Below are positions 41,201-54,927 of a stretch of DNA of 64,000 nucleotides, piece by piece. The position numbers were made by a program, and so were the translations under genes. How positions within the stretch are numbered: position 1 is the stretch's first letter; every line of letters begins with the position of its first letter. The notes below the pieces were generated by a model. The model did no database searches. It was not told the DNA's origin and saw only the letters and a list, made by a program, of their open reading frames with translations. Source of the DNA: Megascapheus bottae (lineage: Eukaryota > Chordata > Mammalia > Rodentia > Geomyidae); contig JANJXV010000151.1 of the NCBI GenBank assembly GCA_024803745.1, positions 1,798,001-1,862,000 of the forward strand, given 5' to 3'.

Positions 41201-43070
41201 CATTCTGTGACTTCACACACCTCCATTCTGACTTCACACACCTTCATTTTTTGACTTCACACACCTCCTTTCTGTGACTTCTCACACATCCATTCGATGA
41301 CTTCACACTCTTCCATTGTGACGTCACACAACTCCATCCTATGAGTTCACACCTCTCCATTCTATCATTTCACACACCTCCATTCTGACTTCACACACCT
41401 CCATTCTATGACATCACAGACCTCGAATCTGTGACTTCACTCACCTCCACTCTATGACTTCACACTCCTCCATTCTATGACTTCCCACACCTCCTTTCTA
41501 TGACTTCACCCACCTCAGTCTATGACTTCACACACCTCCATTCTGACTTCACTCACCTCCATTCTGTGACTTCACACACCTCCGTTTTGACTTCACACAC
41601 TTCCAATCTGTGATTTCACACACCTCCATTCTGTGACTTCACACACCTCTATTGTTTCATTTCACACACCTCCATTCTTTGCCTTCACACACCGCCATTC
41701 CATAACTTCACAAAACTCCATTCTATGAGTTCACACACCTCCATTCTATGAGTTCACACACCTCCAATTTGACTTCACACATCTCCATTCTATAACTTCA
41801 CACACCTTCATTCTTACTTCAGAAACATCCATTCTCTGACTTCACAAACCTCCATTCTATGACTTCACACACCTCCATTCTGTGGCTTCACACACCTACA
41901 TTCTGAGTTCACACACCTCCATTCTGTGACTTCACAAACCTCCATTCTGTGACTTCACACACCTCGATCCTATGACTTCACACTCCTCCATTCAATGAAT
42001 TAACACAACTCCATTCTGTGATTTCACAAACCTTCATTCTATGACTTCACACACCTCCATTCTGTGACTTCACACACCTCCATTTTGAGTTCACACACCT
42101 CCATTCTAAGATTTCACAAACCTCCATTCTGAGTTCACAGACCTCCATTCTATGACTTTACACACCTCCATTCTATGACTTCACTCACCTCCATTCTGAC
42201 TTCACACAACTCCATTCTAACTTCACACACCTTAATTCTGTGACTTCAAACACCTCCATTCTATTATTTCACACACTTCCATTCTATGACTTCACACACC
42301 TCCATTCAGTGGCTTCACACACCTACATTCTGAGGTCACACACCTCCATTCTGTGACTTCACACACCTCCATTCTGTGATTTCACACACCTCCAATCTGA
42401 CTTCACACACCTCCATTCTATGACTTCACACACCTCCATTCGTTGACATCAAAAACACCATTCTATGACTTCACACAACTCCATTTTGACTTCACACACC
42501 TCCATTCTATGAGTTCACACACCTCCATTTTATGACTTCACACACCTCCATTCTATGACTTCACACACCTCAATTCTATGACTTCACACACCTCCATTCT
42601 ATGACTTCACACACCTCCATTCTGTGACTTCACACACCTCCACTCTATGACTTCAAACACCTTCATTCTAACTTCACAAACATCCATTCTGTGACTTCAC
42701 ACACCTCCATTCTGTGACTTCACACACCTTCATTCTGACATCACACACCTCCATTCTGTGACTTCACACACCTCCATTCTATGACTTCACACACCTCCAT
42801 TCTGTGACTTCACACACCACCTTTTTGAATTCACACACCTCCATTCTGTGACTTCACACACCTCCATTCTGTGACTTCACACACCTCCGTTTTGACTTCA
42901 CACACTTCCATTCTGTGACTTCACACACCTCCATTCTGTGACTTCACACACCTCGATTGTTTCACTTCACACACCTCCATTCCTTGACTTCACACACCTC
43001 CATTCCATGACTTCACACAACTCCATTCTATGACTTCACACACCTTCATTCTTACTTCACAAACATCCAT
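38300..43070 (+). repeat. About 2.4-kb tandem duplication of the pre-LTR module
   Basis: About 38,300-40,683 and 40,684-43,070 are tandem copies. The AGTTCACACC marker (38961 and 41344) gives 2,383 bp. A later marker, CATTCGTT (40033 and 42437), gives 2,404 bp because of an indel near 39.5 kb. The same module lies at about 4.35-6.1 kb (marker at 4979) and inside each of the large LTR-bearing units (51124, 56249 and 61238), so it is the standard upstream neighbour of the LTR. Confidence 0.75.
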
Positions 43071-43876
43071 TCTCTGACTTCACAGACCTCCATTCTATGA
43101 CTTCACAAACCTCCATTCTGTGACTTCACACACCTCCATTCTGAGTTCACACACCTCCATTCTCTGACTTCACACACCTCCCTTCTTCCTTCACACACAT
43201 CCATTCTATGACTTCACACACTTCCATTCTATGACTTCACACACCTCCATTCTGTGGCTTCACACACCTCCATTCTGAGTTCACACACCTCCATTCTGTG
43301 ACTTCACACACCTCCATTCTGTGACTTCACACACCTCGAACCTATGACTTCACACACCTCCATTCTTTGAATTCACACACCTCCATTCTGTGATTTAACA
43401 CACCTCCATTCTATGACTTCACACACCTCATTTCTGAGTTGACACACCTCCATTCTGTGATTTCACACACCTCCAATCTGACATCACACACCTCCATTCT
43501 ATGACTTCACACACCCCCATTCGTTGACATCAAAAACAACCATTCTATGACTTCACGCAACTCCATTGTGACTTCACACACCTCCATTCTGTGACTTCAC
43601 ACACCTCCATTCTGAGTTCACACACCTCCATTCTATGACTTCACAAACCCCCATTCTGAGTTCACATACGTCCATTCTATGACTTCACACACTTCCATTC
43701 TATGACTTCACACACCTCCATTCTATGACTTCACAAACCTCCATTCTGAGTTCACAGTCCTCCATTCTGTGACTTCACACACCTCCATTCTATGACTTCA
43801 CACACCTCCATTCTGTGACTTCACACACCTCCATTTTGACTTCACACACTTCAATTCTGTGACTTCACACACCTCC

Positions 43877-44196
43877 TGTTGTGAGCCAGAGTGGAATCAA
43901 ACTGTACCTTGGATGGCATCAGACGATGGCTTTGTTGTCTTATTGCTTTCTGGCCCTATTCTATGCAAATGACCTGAGAATTACAATATGAATGTAACAC
44001 CTGGAGGTTCCCTGGGTCAGGAGGTGGGAAGAAGGGGGAGTGGAAAATAAACCGGCAGTCTCGGCAGTCTTTACCTGGACTGCGGACATCCCGGACCCGC
44101 TGTGTCTGTCTCTCTTCTATTTCTTGCTAGTCCTTGCCCCCCGATTTCAGGAACCCCAATCTGCGAACCCTGGTTTGCCGCCGGTTGGCCCCGGCA
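43877..44196 (+). mobile_element. Solo LTR, copy 4
   Basis: A 320-bp LTR with TG...CA ends, flanked by ACCTCC at 43871-43876 and 44197-44202. The octamer starts at 43963 and AATAAA at 44046. It has the common GTGGGAAGAAG and GGGGGAGTGG form. Private changes at 43913 (A for C) and 43915 (G for T) give CCTTGGATGGC. It is the first LTR after the 32.7-kb LTR-free domain, and its upstream satellite matches that before copies 1-3. Confidence 0.87.
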
Positions 44197-47100
44197 ACCT
44201 CCATTCTATAACTTCACACACCTCCATTTTGACTTCACACACCTCCATTCTATGACTTCACACACCTTCATTCTTACTTTAGAAACATCCATTCTATGAC
44301 TTCACACACCTCCATTGTATGACTTCACAAACCTCCATTCTGTGACTTCACACACCTCCATTCTATGACTTCACACACTTCCATTTTGTGACTTCACCCA
44401 CCTCCATTGTGAGTTCACGTACCTCCATTCTGTGATTCACACACCTTCATTCTGTGACTTCACACACCTCCATTCTATGACTTCACACACCTCCATTCTG
44501 TGACTTCACGCACCTCCATTCTATGACTTCAAACACCTCCATTCTGTGACTTCAAACACCTCCATTTTGAGTACACAAACCTCCATTCTGTGACTTCACA
44601 CACCTCTATTCTATGAATTCACACACCTCCATTCTATGACTTCACACACTTCCATTCTATGACTTCACACACCTCCATTCTGTGACTTCAAACACCTCCA
44701 TTTTGAGTACACAAACCTCCATTCTGTGACTTCACACACCTCCATTCTATGAATTCACACACCTCCATTCTATGACTTCACACACCTCCATTCTATGACT
44801 TCACACACCTCCATTCTATGAATTCACACACCTCCATTCTGTGACTTCACACACCTCCATTCTATGACTTCACACACCTCCATTTTGTGACTTCACCCAC
44901 CTCCATTGTGAGTTCACATACCTCCATTCTGTGATTCACACACCTTCATTCTGTGACTTCACACACCTCCATTCTATGACTTCACACACCTCCATTCTGT
45001 GACTTCACGCACCTCCATTCTATGACTTCACACACCTCCATTCTGTGACTTCACGCACCTCCATTCTATGATTTCACATACCTCCATTCTGACTTCACAC
45101 ACCTCCATTCTATGACTTCACACACCTCCATTCTGACTTCACACAGCTACATTGTGTGACTTCACAAAACTCCATTCTATGATTTCACACCTCCATACTA
45201 TGACTTCACACACCTCCATCTATGACTTCACACACCTCCATTCTGACTTCACTCACCTCCATTGTATGGCTTCACACACCTCCATTCTGTGACTTCACAC
45301 ACCTCCATTCTATGACTTCACGCACTTCAATTTGACGTCACACACCTCCATTCTACGAATTCACAAATCTCCATTCTATGACTTCACACACCTCCATTCT
45401 GACTTTACATACCTCCATTATATGACTTCACAAACCTCGAATCTGTGTCTTCAGTCACCTCCACTGTATGCCTTCACACTCCTCCATTCTATGACTTCTC
45501 ACACCTCTTTCTATGACTTCACGCACCTCCCTTCTATGATCGCACACCTCCATTCGAGACTTCACACACCTCCATTGTGTGACTTCACACACCTCCATTC
45601 TGTGACTTCACACACCTCCATTCTTTGACTTCACACACCTCTATTCTATGACTTCAAACACCTTAATTCTTACTTCACAAACATCCATTCTATGACTTCA
45701 CACACCTCCAATCTATGATTTCACACACCTCCATTCTGTGATTCACACACCTGCATTCTGTGTTCACACACCTCAATTCTGTGAATTCACACACCACCAT
45801 TCTGACTTCACACACCTCCATTCTATGACTTCACACACCTCCATTCTATGACTTCTCACACCTCCATTCTATGACTTCACACACCTCCATTCTGTGACAT
45901 CACACACCTCCATTCTGACTTCACACACCTCCAATCTGTGACTTCACACACCTCCATTCTGACTTCACACAGCTCCATTCTATGACTTCACACAACTCCA
46001 TTCTATGACTTCACAAACCTCCATTCTGTGACTTCACACATCTCCATTCTGAACTCACACACCTCCATTCTGTGACTTCACACACCACCATTCTTCCTTC
46101 ACACACCTCCATTCTATGACTTCACACACTTCCATTCTATGACTTCACACACCTCCATTCTGTGGCTTCACACACCTCCATTCTGAGTTCACACACCTCT
46201 ATTCTGTGACTTCACACACCTCCATTCTGTGACTTCACACACTTCGATCCTATGACTTCACACACCTCCGTTCTATGAATTCACACACCTCCATTCTGTG
46301 ATTTCACACACCTCCATTATATGACTTCACTCACCTCCATTCTGTGACTTCACACACATCCATTCTGAGTTCGCACACCTCCATTCTATGATTTCACAAA
46401 CCCCCATTCTGAGTTCACAGACCTCCATTCTATGACTTCACACACTTCCATTCTATGACTTCACACACCTCCATTCTGACTTCACACACCTCCATTCTGA
46501 CTTCACACACCTCAATTCTTTGACTTCACACACCTCCATTCTATGATTTCACACACTTCCATTCTATGACTTCACACACCTCCATTCTATGACTTCACAC
46601 ACCTCATTTCTGAGTTGACACACCTCCATTCTGTGATTTCACACACCTCCATTCTGACTTCACACACCTCCATTCTATGACTTCACACACCTCCATTCAT
46701 TGACATCAAAAACAACCATTCTATGACTTCACACAACTCCATTGTGACTTCACAAACCTCCATTCTATGAATTCACACACCTCCATTTTATGACTTCACA
46801 CACCTCCATTATATGACTTCACACACCTCCATTCTTTGACTTCACACACCTCCATTCTATGACTTCACAAACCTCCATTCTGAGTTCACAGACCTCCATT
46901 CTATGACTTCACACACCTCCATTCTATGACTTCACTCACCTCTATTCTGACTTCACACACCTCAATTCTGACTTCACAAACCTCAACTCTGTGACTTCAC
47001 ACACCTCCATTCAATGATTTCACACACTTCCATTCTATGACTTCACAAACCTCCATTCTGTGGCTTCACACACCTACATTCTGAGTTCACACACCTCCAT

Positions 47101-49618
47101 TCTGTGACTTCACACACCTCCATTCTGTGATTTCACACACCTCCAATCTGACTTCACACACCTCCATTCTAAGACTTCACACACCTCCATTCGTTGACAT
47201 CAAAAAACACCATTCTATGACTTCACACAACTCCATTTAGACTTCACACACCTCCATTCTATGAGTTCACACACCTCCATTTTATGACTTCACACACCTC
47301 CATTTTATGACTTCACACACCTCAATTCTATGACTTCACACACACCCATTCAATGACTTCACACACCTCCATTCTGTGACTTCACACACCTCCACTCTAT
47401 GACTTCAAACACCTTCATTCTTACTTCACAAACATCCATTCTGTGACTTCACACACCTCCATTCTGTGACTTCACACAGCTTCATTCTGACTTCACACAC
47501 CTCCGTTCTGTGACTTCACACACCTCAATTCTGTGACTTCACACACCTCCATTCTGACTTCACATACCTCCATTCTATGATTTCACACACCTCCATTATA
47601 TGACTTCACACACCTCCATTCTGTGACTTCACACACCACCTCTTTGACTTCACACACCCCCATTATGTGACTTCACACACCTCCATTCTGTGACTTCACA
47701 CACCTCCGTTTTGACTTCACACACTTCCATACTGTGACTTCACACACCTCCATTCTGTGACTTCACACACCTCTATTGTTTCACTTCACACACCTCCATT
47801 CTTTGACTTCACACACCTCCATTCTATGAGTTCACACACCTCCATTCTATGAGTTCACACACCTCCAATTTGACTTCACACACCTCCATTCTATGACTTC
47901 ACATACCTTCATTCTTACTTCAGAGACATCCATTCTCTGACTTCACACACCTCCATTCTACGACTTCACAAACCTCCATTCTGTGACTTCACACACCTCC
48001 ATTCTGAGTTCACACACCTCCATTCTGTGAATTCACACACCTACATTCTGAGGTCACACACCTCCATTCTGTGACTTCACACACTTACATTCTGTGATTT
48101 CACACACCTCCAATCTGACTTCACACACCTCCATTCTATGACTTCACACACCTCCATTCGTTGACATCAAAAAACACCATTCTATGACTTCACAACTCCA
48201 TTTTGACTTCACACACCTCCATTCTATGAGTTCACACACCTCCATTTTATGACTTCACACACCTCCATTCTATGACTTCACACACCTCAATTCTATGACT
48301 TCACACACCTCCATTCTATGACTTCACACAGCTCCATTCTGTGACTTCACACACCTCCATTCTGTGACTTCACACACCTTCATTCTGACTTCACACACCT
48401 CCATTCTGTGACTTCACACACCTCCATTCTATGACTTCACACACCTCCATTCTGTGACTTCACACACCACCTTTTTGAATTCACACACCTCCATTCTGTG
48501 ACTTCACACACCTCCATTCTGTGACTTCACACACCTCCATTTTGACTTCACACACTTCCATTCTGTGACTTCACACACCTCCATTCTGTGACTTCGCACA
48601 CCTCTATTGTTTCACTTCACACACCTCCATTCTTTGACTTCACACACCTCCATTCCATGACTTCACACAACTCCATTCTATGACTTCACACACCTTCATT
48701 CTTACTTCAGAAACATCCATTCTCTGACTTCACAGACCTCCATTGTATGACTTCACAAACCTCTATTCTGTGACTTCACACACCTCCATTCTGAGTTCAC
48801 ACACCTCCATTCTCTGACTTCACACACCTCCATTCTTCCTTCACACACCTCCATTCTATGACTTCACACACTTCCATTCTATGACTTCACACACCTCCAT
48901 TCTGTGGCTTCACACACCTCCATTCTGAGTTCACACACCTCCATTCTGTGACTTCACACACCTCTATTCTGTGACTTCACACACCTCCATTCTGTGACTT
49001 CACACACCTCGAACCTATGACTTCACACACCTCCATTCTTTGAATTCACACACCTCCATTCTGTGATTTAACACACCTCCATTCTATGACTTCACACACC
49101 TCATTTCTGAGTTGACACACCTCCATTCTGTGATTTCACACACCTCCAATCTGACATCACACACCTCCATTCTATGACTTCACACACCCCCATTCGTTGA
49201 CATCAAAAACAACCATTCTATGACTTCACACAACTCCATTGTGACTTCACACACCTCCATTCTGTGACTTCACACACCTCCATTCTGAGTTCACACACCT
49301 CCATTCTATGACTTCACAAACCCCCATTCTGAGTTCACATACGTCCATTCTATGACTTCACACACTTCCATTCTATGACTTCACACACCTCCATTCTATG
49401 ACTTGACACACCTCCATTCTGTGACTTCACACACCTCCATTCTATGACTTCACAAACCTCCATTCTGAGTTCACAGTCCTCCATTCTATGTCTTCACACA
49501 CCTCCATTCTATGACTTCACACACCTCCATTCTGTGACTTCACACACCTCCATTCTGTGACTTCACACACCTCCATTTTGACTTCACACACTTCAATTCT
49601 GTGACTTCACACACCTCC
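44197..49618 (+). repeat. Satellite array between LTR copies 4 and 5
   Basis: 5.4 kb of 23/21-bp satellite. The first 0.9 kb repeats the post-LTR series with a local expansion: CCATTTTGAGTACAC occurs twice near 44,560 and 44,700. From about 45.1 to 45.65 kb the units are more divergent, with changes such as CGCACTTCAATTTG and CTCCATTCGAG. About 46.1-47.1 kb is another copy of the 988-bp module. The last 1.3 kb is the standard pre-LTR series. The 98-codon open frame at 45,332-45,628 arises because the divergent units lack in-frame stops; it is not a gene. Confidence 0.95.
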
Positions 49619-49938
49619 TGTTGTGAGCCAGAGTGGAATCAAACTGTACCTTGGCTTGCATCAGACGATGGCTTTGTTGTCTTATTGCTTTCTGGCCCTA
49701 TTCTATGCAAATGACCTGAGAATTACAATATGAATGTAACACCTGGAGGTTCCCTGGGTCAGGAGGTGGGAAGAAGGGGGAGTGGAAAATAAACCGGCAG
49801 TCTCGGCAGTCTTTACCTGGACTGCGGACATCCCGGACCCGCTGTGTCTGTCTCTCTTCTATTTCTTGCTAGTCCTTGCCCCCCGATTTCAGGAACCCCA
49901 ATCTGCAAACCCTGGTTTGCCGCCGGTTGGCCCCGGCA
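49619..49938 (+). mobile_element. Solo LTR, copy 5
   Basis: A 320-bp LTR with TG...CA ends, flanked by ACCTCC at 49613-49618 and 49939-49944. The octamer starts at 49705 and AATAAA at 49788. It differs from copies 6 and 7 at one base that I can see: CTGCAAACCC for CTGCGAACCC, a CpG-to-CpA change of the kind caused by methyl-cytosine decay on the other strand. It opens the first of the tandem 5-kb HORs. Confidence 0.87.
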
Positions 49939-52900
49939 ACCTCCATTCTGTGACTTCACACACCTCCATTTTGACTTCACACACCTCCATTCTATGACTT
50001 CACACACCTTCATTCTTACTTTAGAAACATCCATTCTATGACTTCACACACCTCCATTGTATGACTTCACAAACCTCCATTCTGTGACTTCACACACCTC
50101 CATTCTATGACTTCACACACTTCCATTTTGTGACTTCACCCACCTCCATTGTGAGTTCACGTACCTCCATTCTGTGATTCACACACCTTCATTCTGTGAC
50201 TTCACACACCTCCATTCTATGACTTCACACACCTCCATTCTGTGACTTCACGCACCTCAATTCTATGACTTCAAACACCTCCATTCTGTGACTTCAAACA
50301 CCTAAATTTTGAGTACACAAACCTCCATTCTGTGACTTCACACACCTCTATTCTATGAATTCACACACCTCCATTCTATGACTTCACACACTTCCATTCT
50401 ATGACTTCACACACCTCCATTCTGTGACTTCAAACACCTCCATTTTGAGTACACAAACCTCCATTCTGTGACTTCACACACCTCCATTCTATGAATTCAC
50501 ACACCTCCATTCTATGACTTCACACACCTCCATTCTATGACTTCACACACCTCCATTCTATGAATTCACACACCTCCATTCTGTGACTTCACACACCTCC
50601 ATTCTATGACTTCACACACCTCCATTTTGTGACTTCACCCACCTCCATTGTGAGTTCACATACCTCCATTCTGTGATTCACACACCTTCATTCTGTGACT
50701 TCACACACCTCCATTCTATGACTTCACACTCCTCCATTTTGTGACTTCACACACCTAAATTCTATGACTTCACACACCTCCATTGTGACTTCACACACCT
50801 CCATTCTATGACTTCACACACCTCCCTTCTATGACTTCACACACCTCCATTCTGACTTCACACAGCTCCATTCTGTGACTTCACAAAACTCCATTCTGTG
50901 ATTTCACACACCTCCATACTATGACTTCACACACCCCCATCTATGACTTCACACACCTCCATTCTGAGTTCACACACCTCCATTCTGTGACTTCACACAC
51001 CTCCATTCTGACTTCACACACCTTCATTTTTTGACTTCACACACCTCCATTCTGTGACTTCTCACACCTCCATTCGATGACTTCACACTCTTCCATTGTG
51101 ACGTCACACAACTCCATCCTATGAGTTCACACCTCTCCATTCTATCATTTCACACACCTCCATTCTGACTTCACACACCTCCATTCTATGACATCACAGA
51201 CCTCGAATCTGTGACTTCACTCACCTCCACTCTATGACTTCACACTCCTCCATTCTATGACTTCCCACACCTCCTTTCTATGACTTCACCCACCTCAGTG
51301 TATGACTTCACACACCTCCATTCTGACTTCACTCACCTCCATTCTGTGACTTCACACACCTCCGTTTTGACTTCAGACACTTCCAATCTGTGACTTCACA
51401 CACCTCCATTCTGTGACTTCACACACCTCTATTGTTTCACTTCACACACCTCCATTCTTTGACTTCTCACACCGCCATTCCATGACTTCACAAACCTCCA
51501 TTCTATGAGTTCACACACCTCCATTCTATGAGTTCACACACCTCCAATTTGACTTCACACATCTCCATTCTATAACTTCACACACCTTCATTCTTACTTC
51601 AGAAACATCCATTCCCTGACTTCACAGACCTCCATTCTATGACTTCCCACACCTCCATTCTGTGGCTTCACACACCTACATTCTGAGTTCACACACCACC
51701 ATTCTGTGACTTCACAAACCTCCATTCTGTGACTTCACACACCTCGATCCTATGACTTCACACTCCTCCATTCAATGAATTAACACAACTCCATTCTGTG
51801 ATTTCACAAACCTCCATTCTATGACTTCACACACCTCCATTCTGTGACTTCACACACCTCCATTCTGAGTTCACACACCTCCATTCTAAGACTTCACAAA
51901 CCTCCATTCTGAGTTCACAGACCTCCATTCTATGACTTCACACACCTCCATTCTATGACTTCACTCACCTCCATTCTGATTTCACACAAATCCATTCTAA
52001 CTTCACACACCTTAATTCTGTGACTTCAAACACCTCCATTCTATTATTTCACACACTTCCATTCTATGACTTCACACACCTCCATTCTGTGGCTTCACAC
52101 ACCTACATTCTGAGGTCACACACCTCCATTCTGTGACTTCACACACCTCCATTCTGTGATTTCACACACCTCCAATCTGACTTCACACACCTCCATTCTA
52201 TGACTTCACACACCTCCATTCCTTGACATCAAAAAACACCATTCTATGACTTCACACAACTCAATTTTGACTTCACACACCTCCATTCTATGAGTTCACA
52301 CACCTCCATTTTATGACTTCACACACCTCCATTCTATGACTTCACACACCTCAATTCTATGACTTCACACACCTCCATTCTATGACTTCACACACCTCCA
52401 TTCTGTGACTTCACACACCTCCACTCTATGACTTCAAACACCTTCATTCTAACTTCACAAACATCCATTCTGTGACTTCACACACCTCCATTCTGTGACT
52501 TCACACACCTTCATTCTGACTTCACACACCTCCATTCTGTGACTTCACACACCTCCATTCTATGACTTCACACACCTCCATTCTGTGACTTCACACACCA
52601 CCTTTTTGAATTCACACACCTCCATTCTGTGACTTCACACACCTCCATTCTGTGACTTCACACACCTCCGTTTTGACTTCACACACTTCCATTCTGTGAC
52701 TTCACACACCTCCATTCTGTGACTTCACACACCTCGATTGTTTCACTTCACACACCTCCATTCCTTGACTTCACACACCTCCATTCCATGACTTCACACA
52801 ACTCCATTCTATGACTTCACACACCTTCATTCTTACTTCAGAAACATCCATTCTCTGACTTCACAGACCTCCATTCTATGACTTCACAAACCTCCATTCT

Positions 52901-54607
52901 GTGACTTCACACACCTCCATTCTGAGTTCACACACCTCCATTCTCTGACTTCACACACCTCCATTCTTCCTTCACACACCTCCATTCTATGACTTCACAC
53001 ACTTCCATTCTATGACTTCACAAACCTCCATTCTGTGGCTTCACACACCTCCATTCTGAGTTCACACACCTCCATTCTGTGACTTCACACACCTCCATTC
53101 TGTGACTTCACACACCTCCATTCTGTGACTTCACACACCTCGAACCTATGACTTCACACACCTCCATTCTTTGAATTCACACACCTCCATTCTGTGATTT
53201 AACAGACCTCCATTCTATGACTTCACACACCTCCATTCTATGACTTCACACAGCTCCATTCTGTGACTTCACACACCTCCACTCTATGACTTCAAACACC
53301 TTCATTCTAACTTCACAAACATCCATTCTGTGACTTCACACACCTCCATTCTGTGACTTCACACACCTTCATTCTGACTTCACACACCTCCATTCTGTGA
53401 CTTCACACACCTCCATTCTATGACTTCACACACCTCCATTCTGTGACTTCACACACCACCTTTTTGAATTCACACACCTCCATTCTGTGACTTCACACAC
53501 CTCCATTCTGTGACTTCACACACCTCCGTTTTGACTTCACACACTTCCATTCTGTGACTTCACACACCTCCATTCTGTGACTTCACACACCTCTATTGTT
53601 TCACTTCACACACCTCCATTCTTTGACTTCACACACCTCCATTCCATGACTTCACACAACTCCATTCTATGATTTCACACACCTTCATTCTTACTTCAGA
53701 AACATCCATTCTTTGACTTCACAGACCTCCATTCTATGACTTCACAAACCTCTATTCTGTGACTTCACACACCTCCATTCTGAGTTCACACACCTCCATT
53801 CTCTGACTTCACACACCTCCATTCTTCCTTCACACACCTCCATTCTATGACTTCACACACTTCCATTCTATGACTTCACACACCTCCATTCTGTGTCTTC
53901 ACACACCTCCATTCTGAGTTCACACACCTCCATTCTGTGACTTCACACACCTCCATTCTGTGACTTCACACACCTCCATTCTGTGACTTCACACACCTCG
54001 AACCTATGACTTCACACACCTCCATTCTTTGAATTCACACACCTCCATTCTGTGATTTAACACACCTCCATTCTATGACTTCACACACCTCATTTCTGAG
54101 TTGACACACCTCCATTCTGTGATTTCACACACCTCCAATCTGACATCACACACCTCCATTCTATGACTTCACACACCCCCATTCGTTGACATCAAAAACA
54201 TCCATTCTATGACTTCACACAACTCCATTGTGACTTCACACACCTCCATTCTGTGACTTCACACACCTCCATTCTGAGTTCACACACCTCCATTCTATGA
54301 CTTCACAAACCCCCATTCTGAGTTCACATACGTCCATTCTATGACTTCACACACTTCCATTCTATGACTTCACACACCTCCATTCTATGACTTGACACAC
54401 CTCCATTCTGTGACTTCACACACCTCCATTCTATGACTTCACAAACCTCCATTCTGAGTTCACAGTCCTCCATTCTATGACTTCACACACCTCCATTCTA
54501 TGACTTCACACACCTCCATTCTGTGACTTCACACACCTCCATTCTGTGACTTCACACACCTCCATTTTGACTTCACACACTTCAATTCTGTGACTTCACA
54601 CACCTCC
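49939..54607 (+). repeat. Satellite array between LTR copies 5 and 6
   Basis: Body of the first 5-kb HOR. It is all 23/21-bp satellite, with one perfect CRE at 51,099-51,106 and no gene. Confidence 0.96.
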
Positions 54608-54927
54608 TGTTGTGAGCCAGAGTGGAATCAAACTGTACCTTGGCTTGCATCAGACGATGGCTTTGTTGTCTTATTGCTTTCTGGCCCTATTCTATGCAAA
54701 TGACCTGAGAATTACAATATGAATGTAACACCTGGAGGTTCCCTGGGTCAGGAGGTGGGAAGAAGGGGGAGTGGAAAATAAACCGGCAGTCTCGGCAGTC
54801 TTTACCTGGACTGCGGACATCCCGGACCCGCTGTGTCTGTCTCTCTTCTATTTCTTGCTAGTCCTTGCCCCCCGATTTCAGGAACCCCAATCTGCGAACC
54901 CTGGTTTGCCGCCGGTTGGCCCCGGCA
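54608..54927 (+). mobile_element. Solo LTR, copy 6
   Basis: A 320-bp LTR with TG...CA ends, flanked by ACCTCC at 54602-54607 and 54928-54933. The octamer starts at 54694 and AATAAA at 54777. By eye it is identical to copy 7 over all 320 bp and is the consensus form of the seven. It has eleven CpG sites, ten of them in the second half. Confidence 0.87.

Larger units (their letters stand above)
11162..43876 (+). repeat. LTR-free satellite domain, 32.7 kb
   Basis: This is continuous 23/21-bp satellite with no LTR, no unique sequence and no gene. It is made of overlapping long-range duplications recognised by rare variant units: TTCTCAAACC at 14751, 17915, 22183, 26405, 32453 and 34969, and ACAATTCCTT at 13541, 21037, 25305 and 31353. 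Intervals between these markers give the duplication offsets listed as separate entries. Copies within a duplication are close to identical by eye, while neighbouring 23-bp units differ more. This is the usual pattern of a HOR satellite. The last part, from about 38.3 kb on, returns to the modules that lie upstream of the LTR elsewhere. Confidence 0.96.

Noticed and set aside
45332..45628. 98-codon open frame, MTSHTSIL-type repeats
   Set aside because: It is pure satellite in which variant units happen to lack stops. There is no promoter, domain or conservation in the matching units elsewhere.
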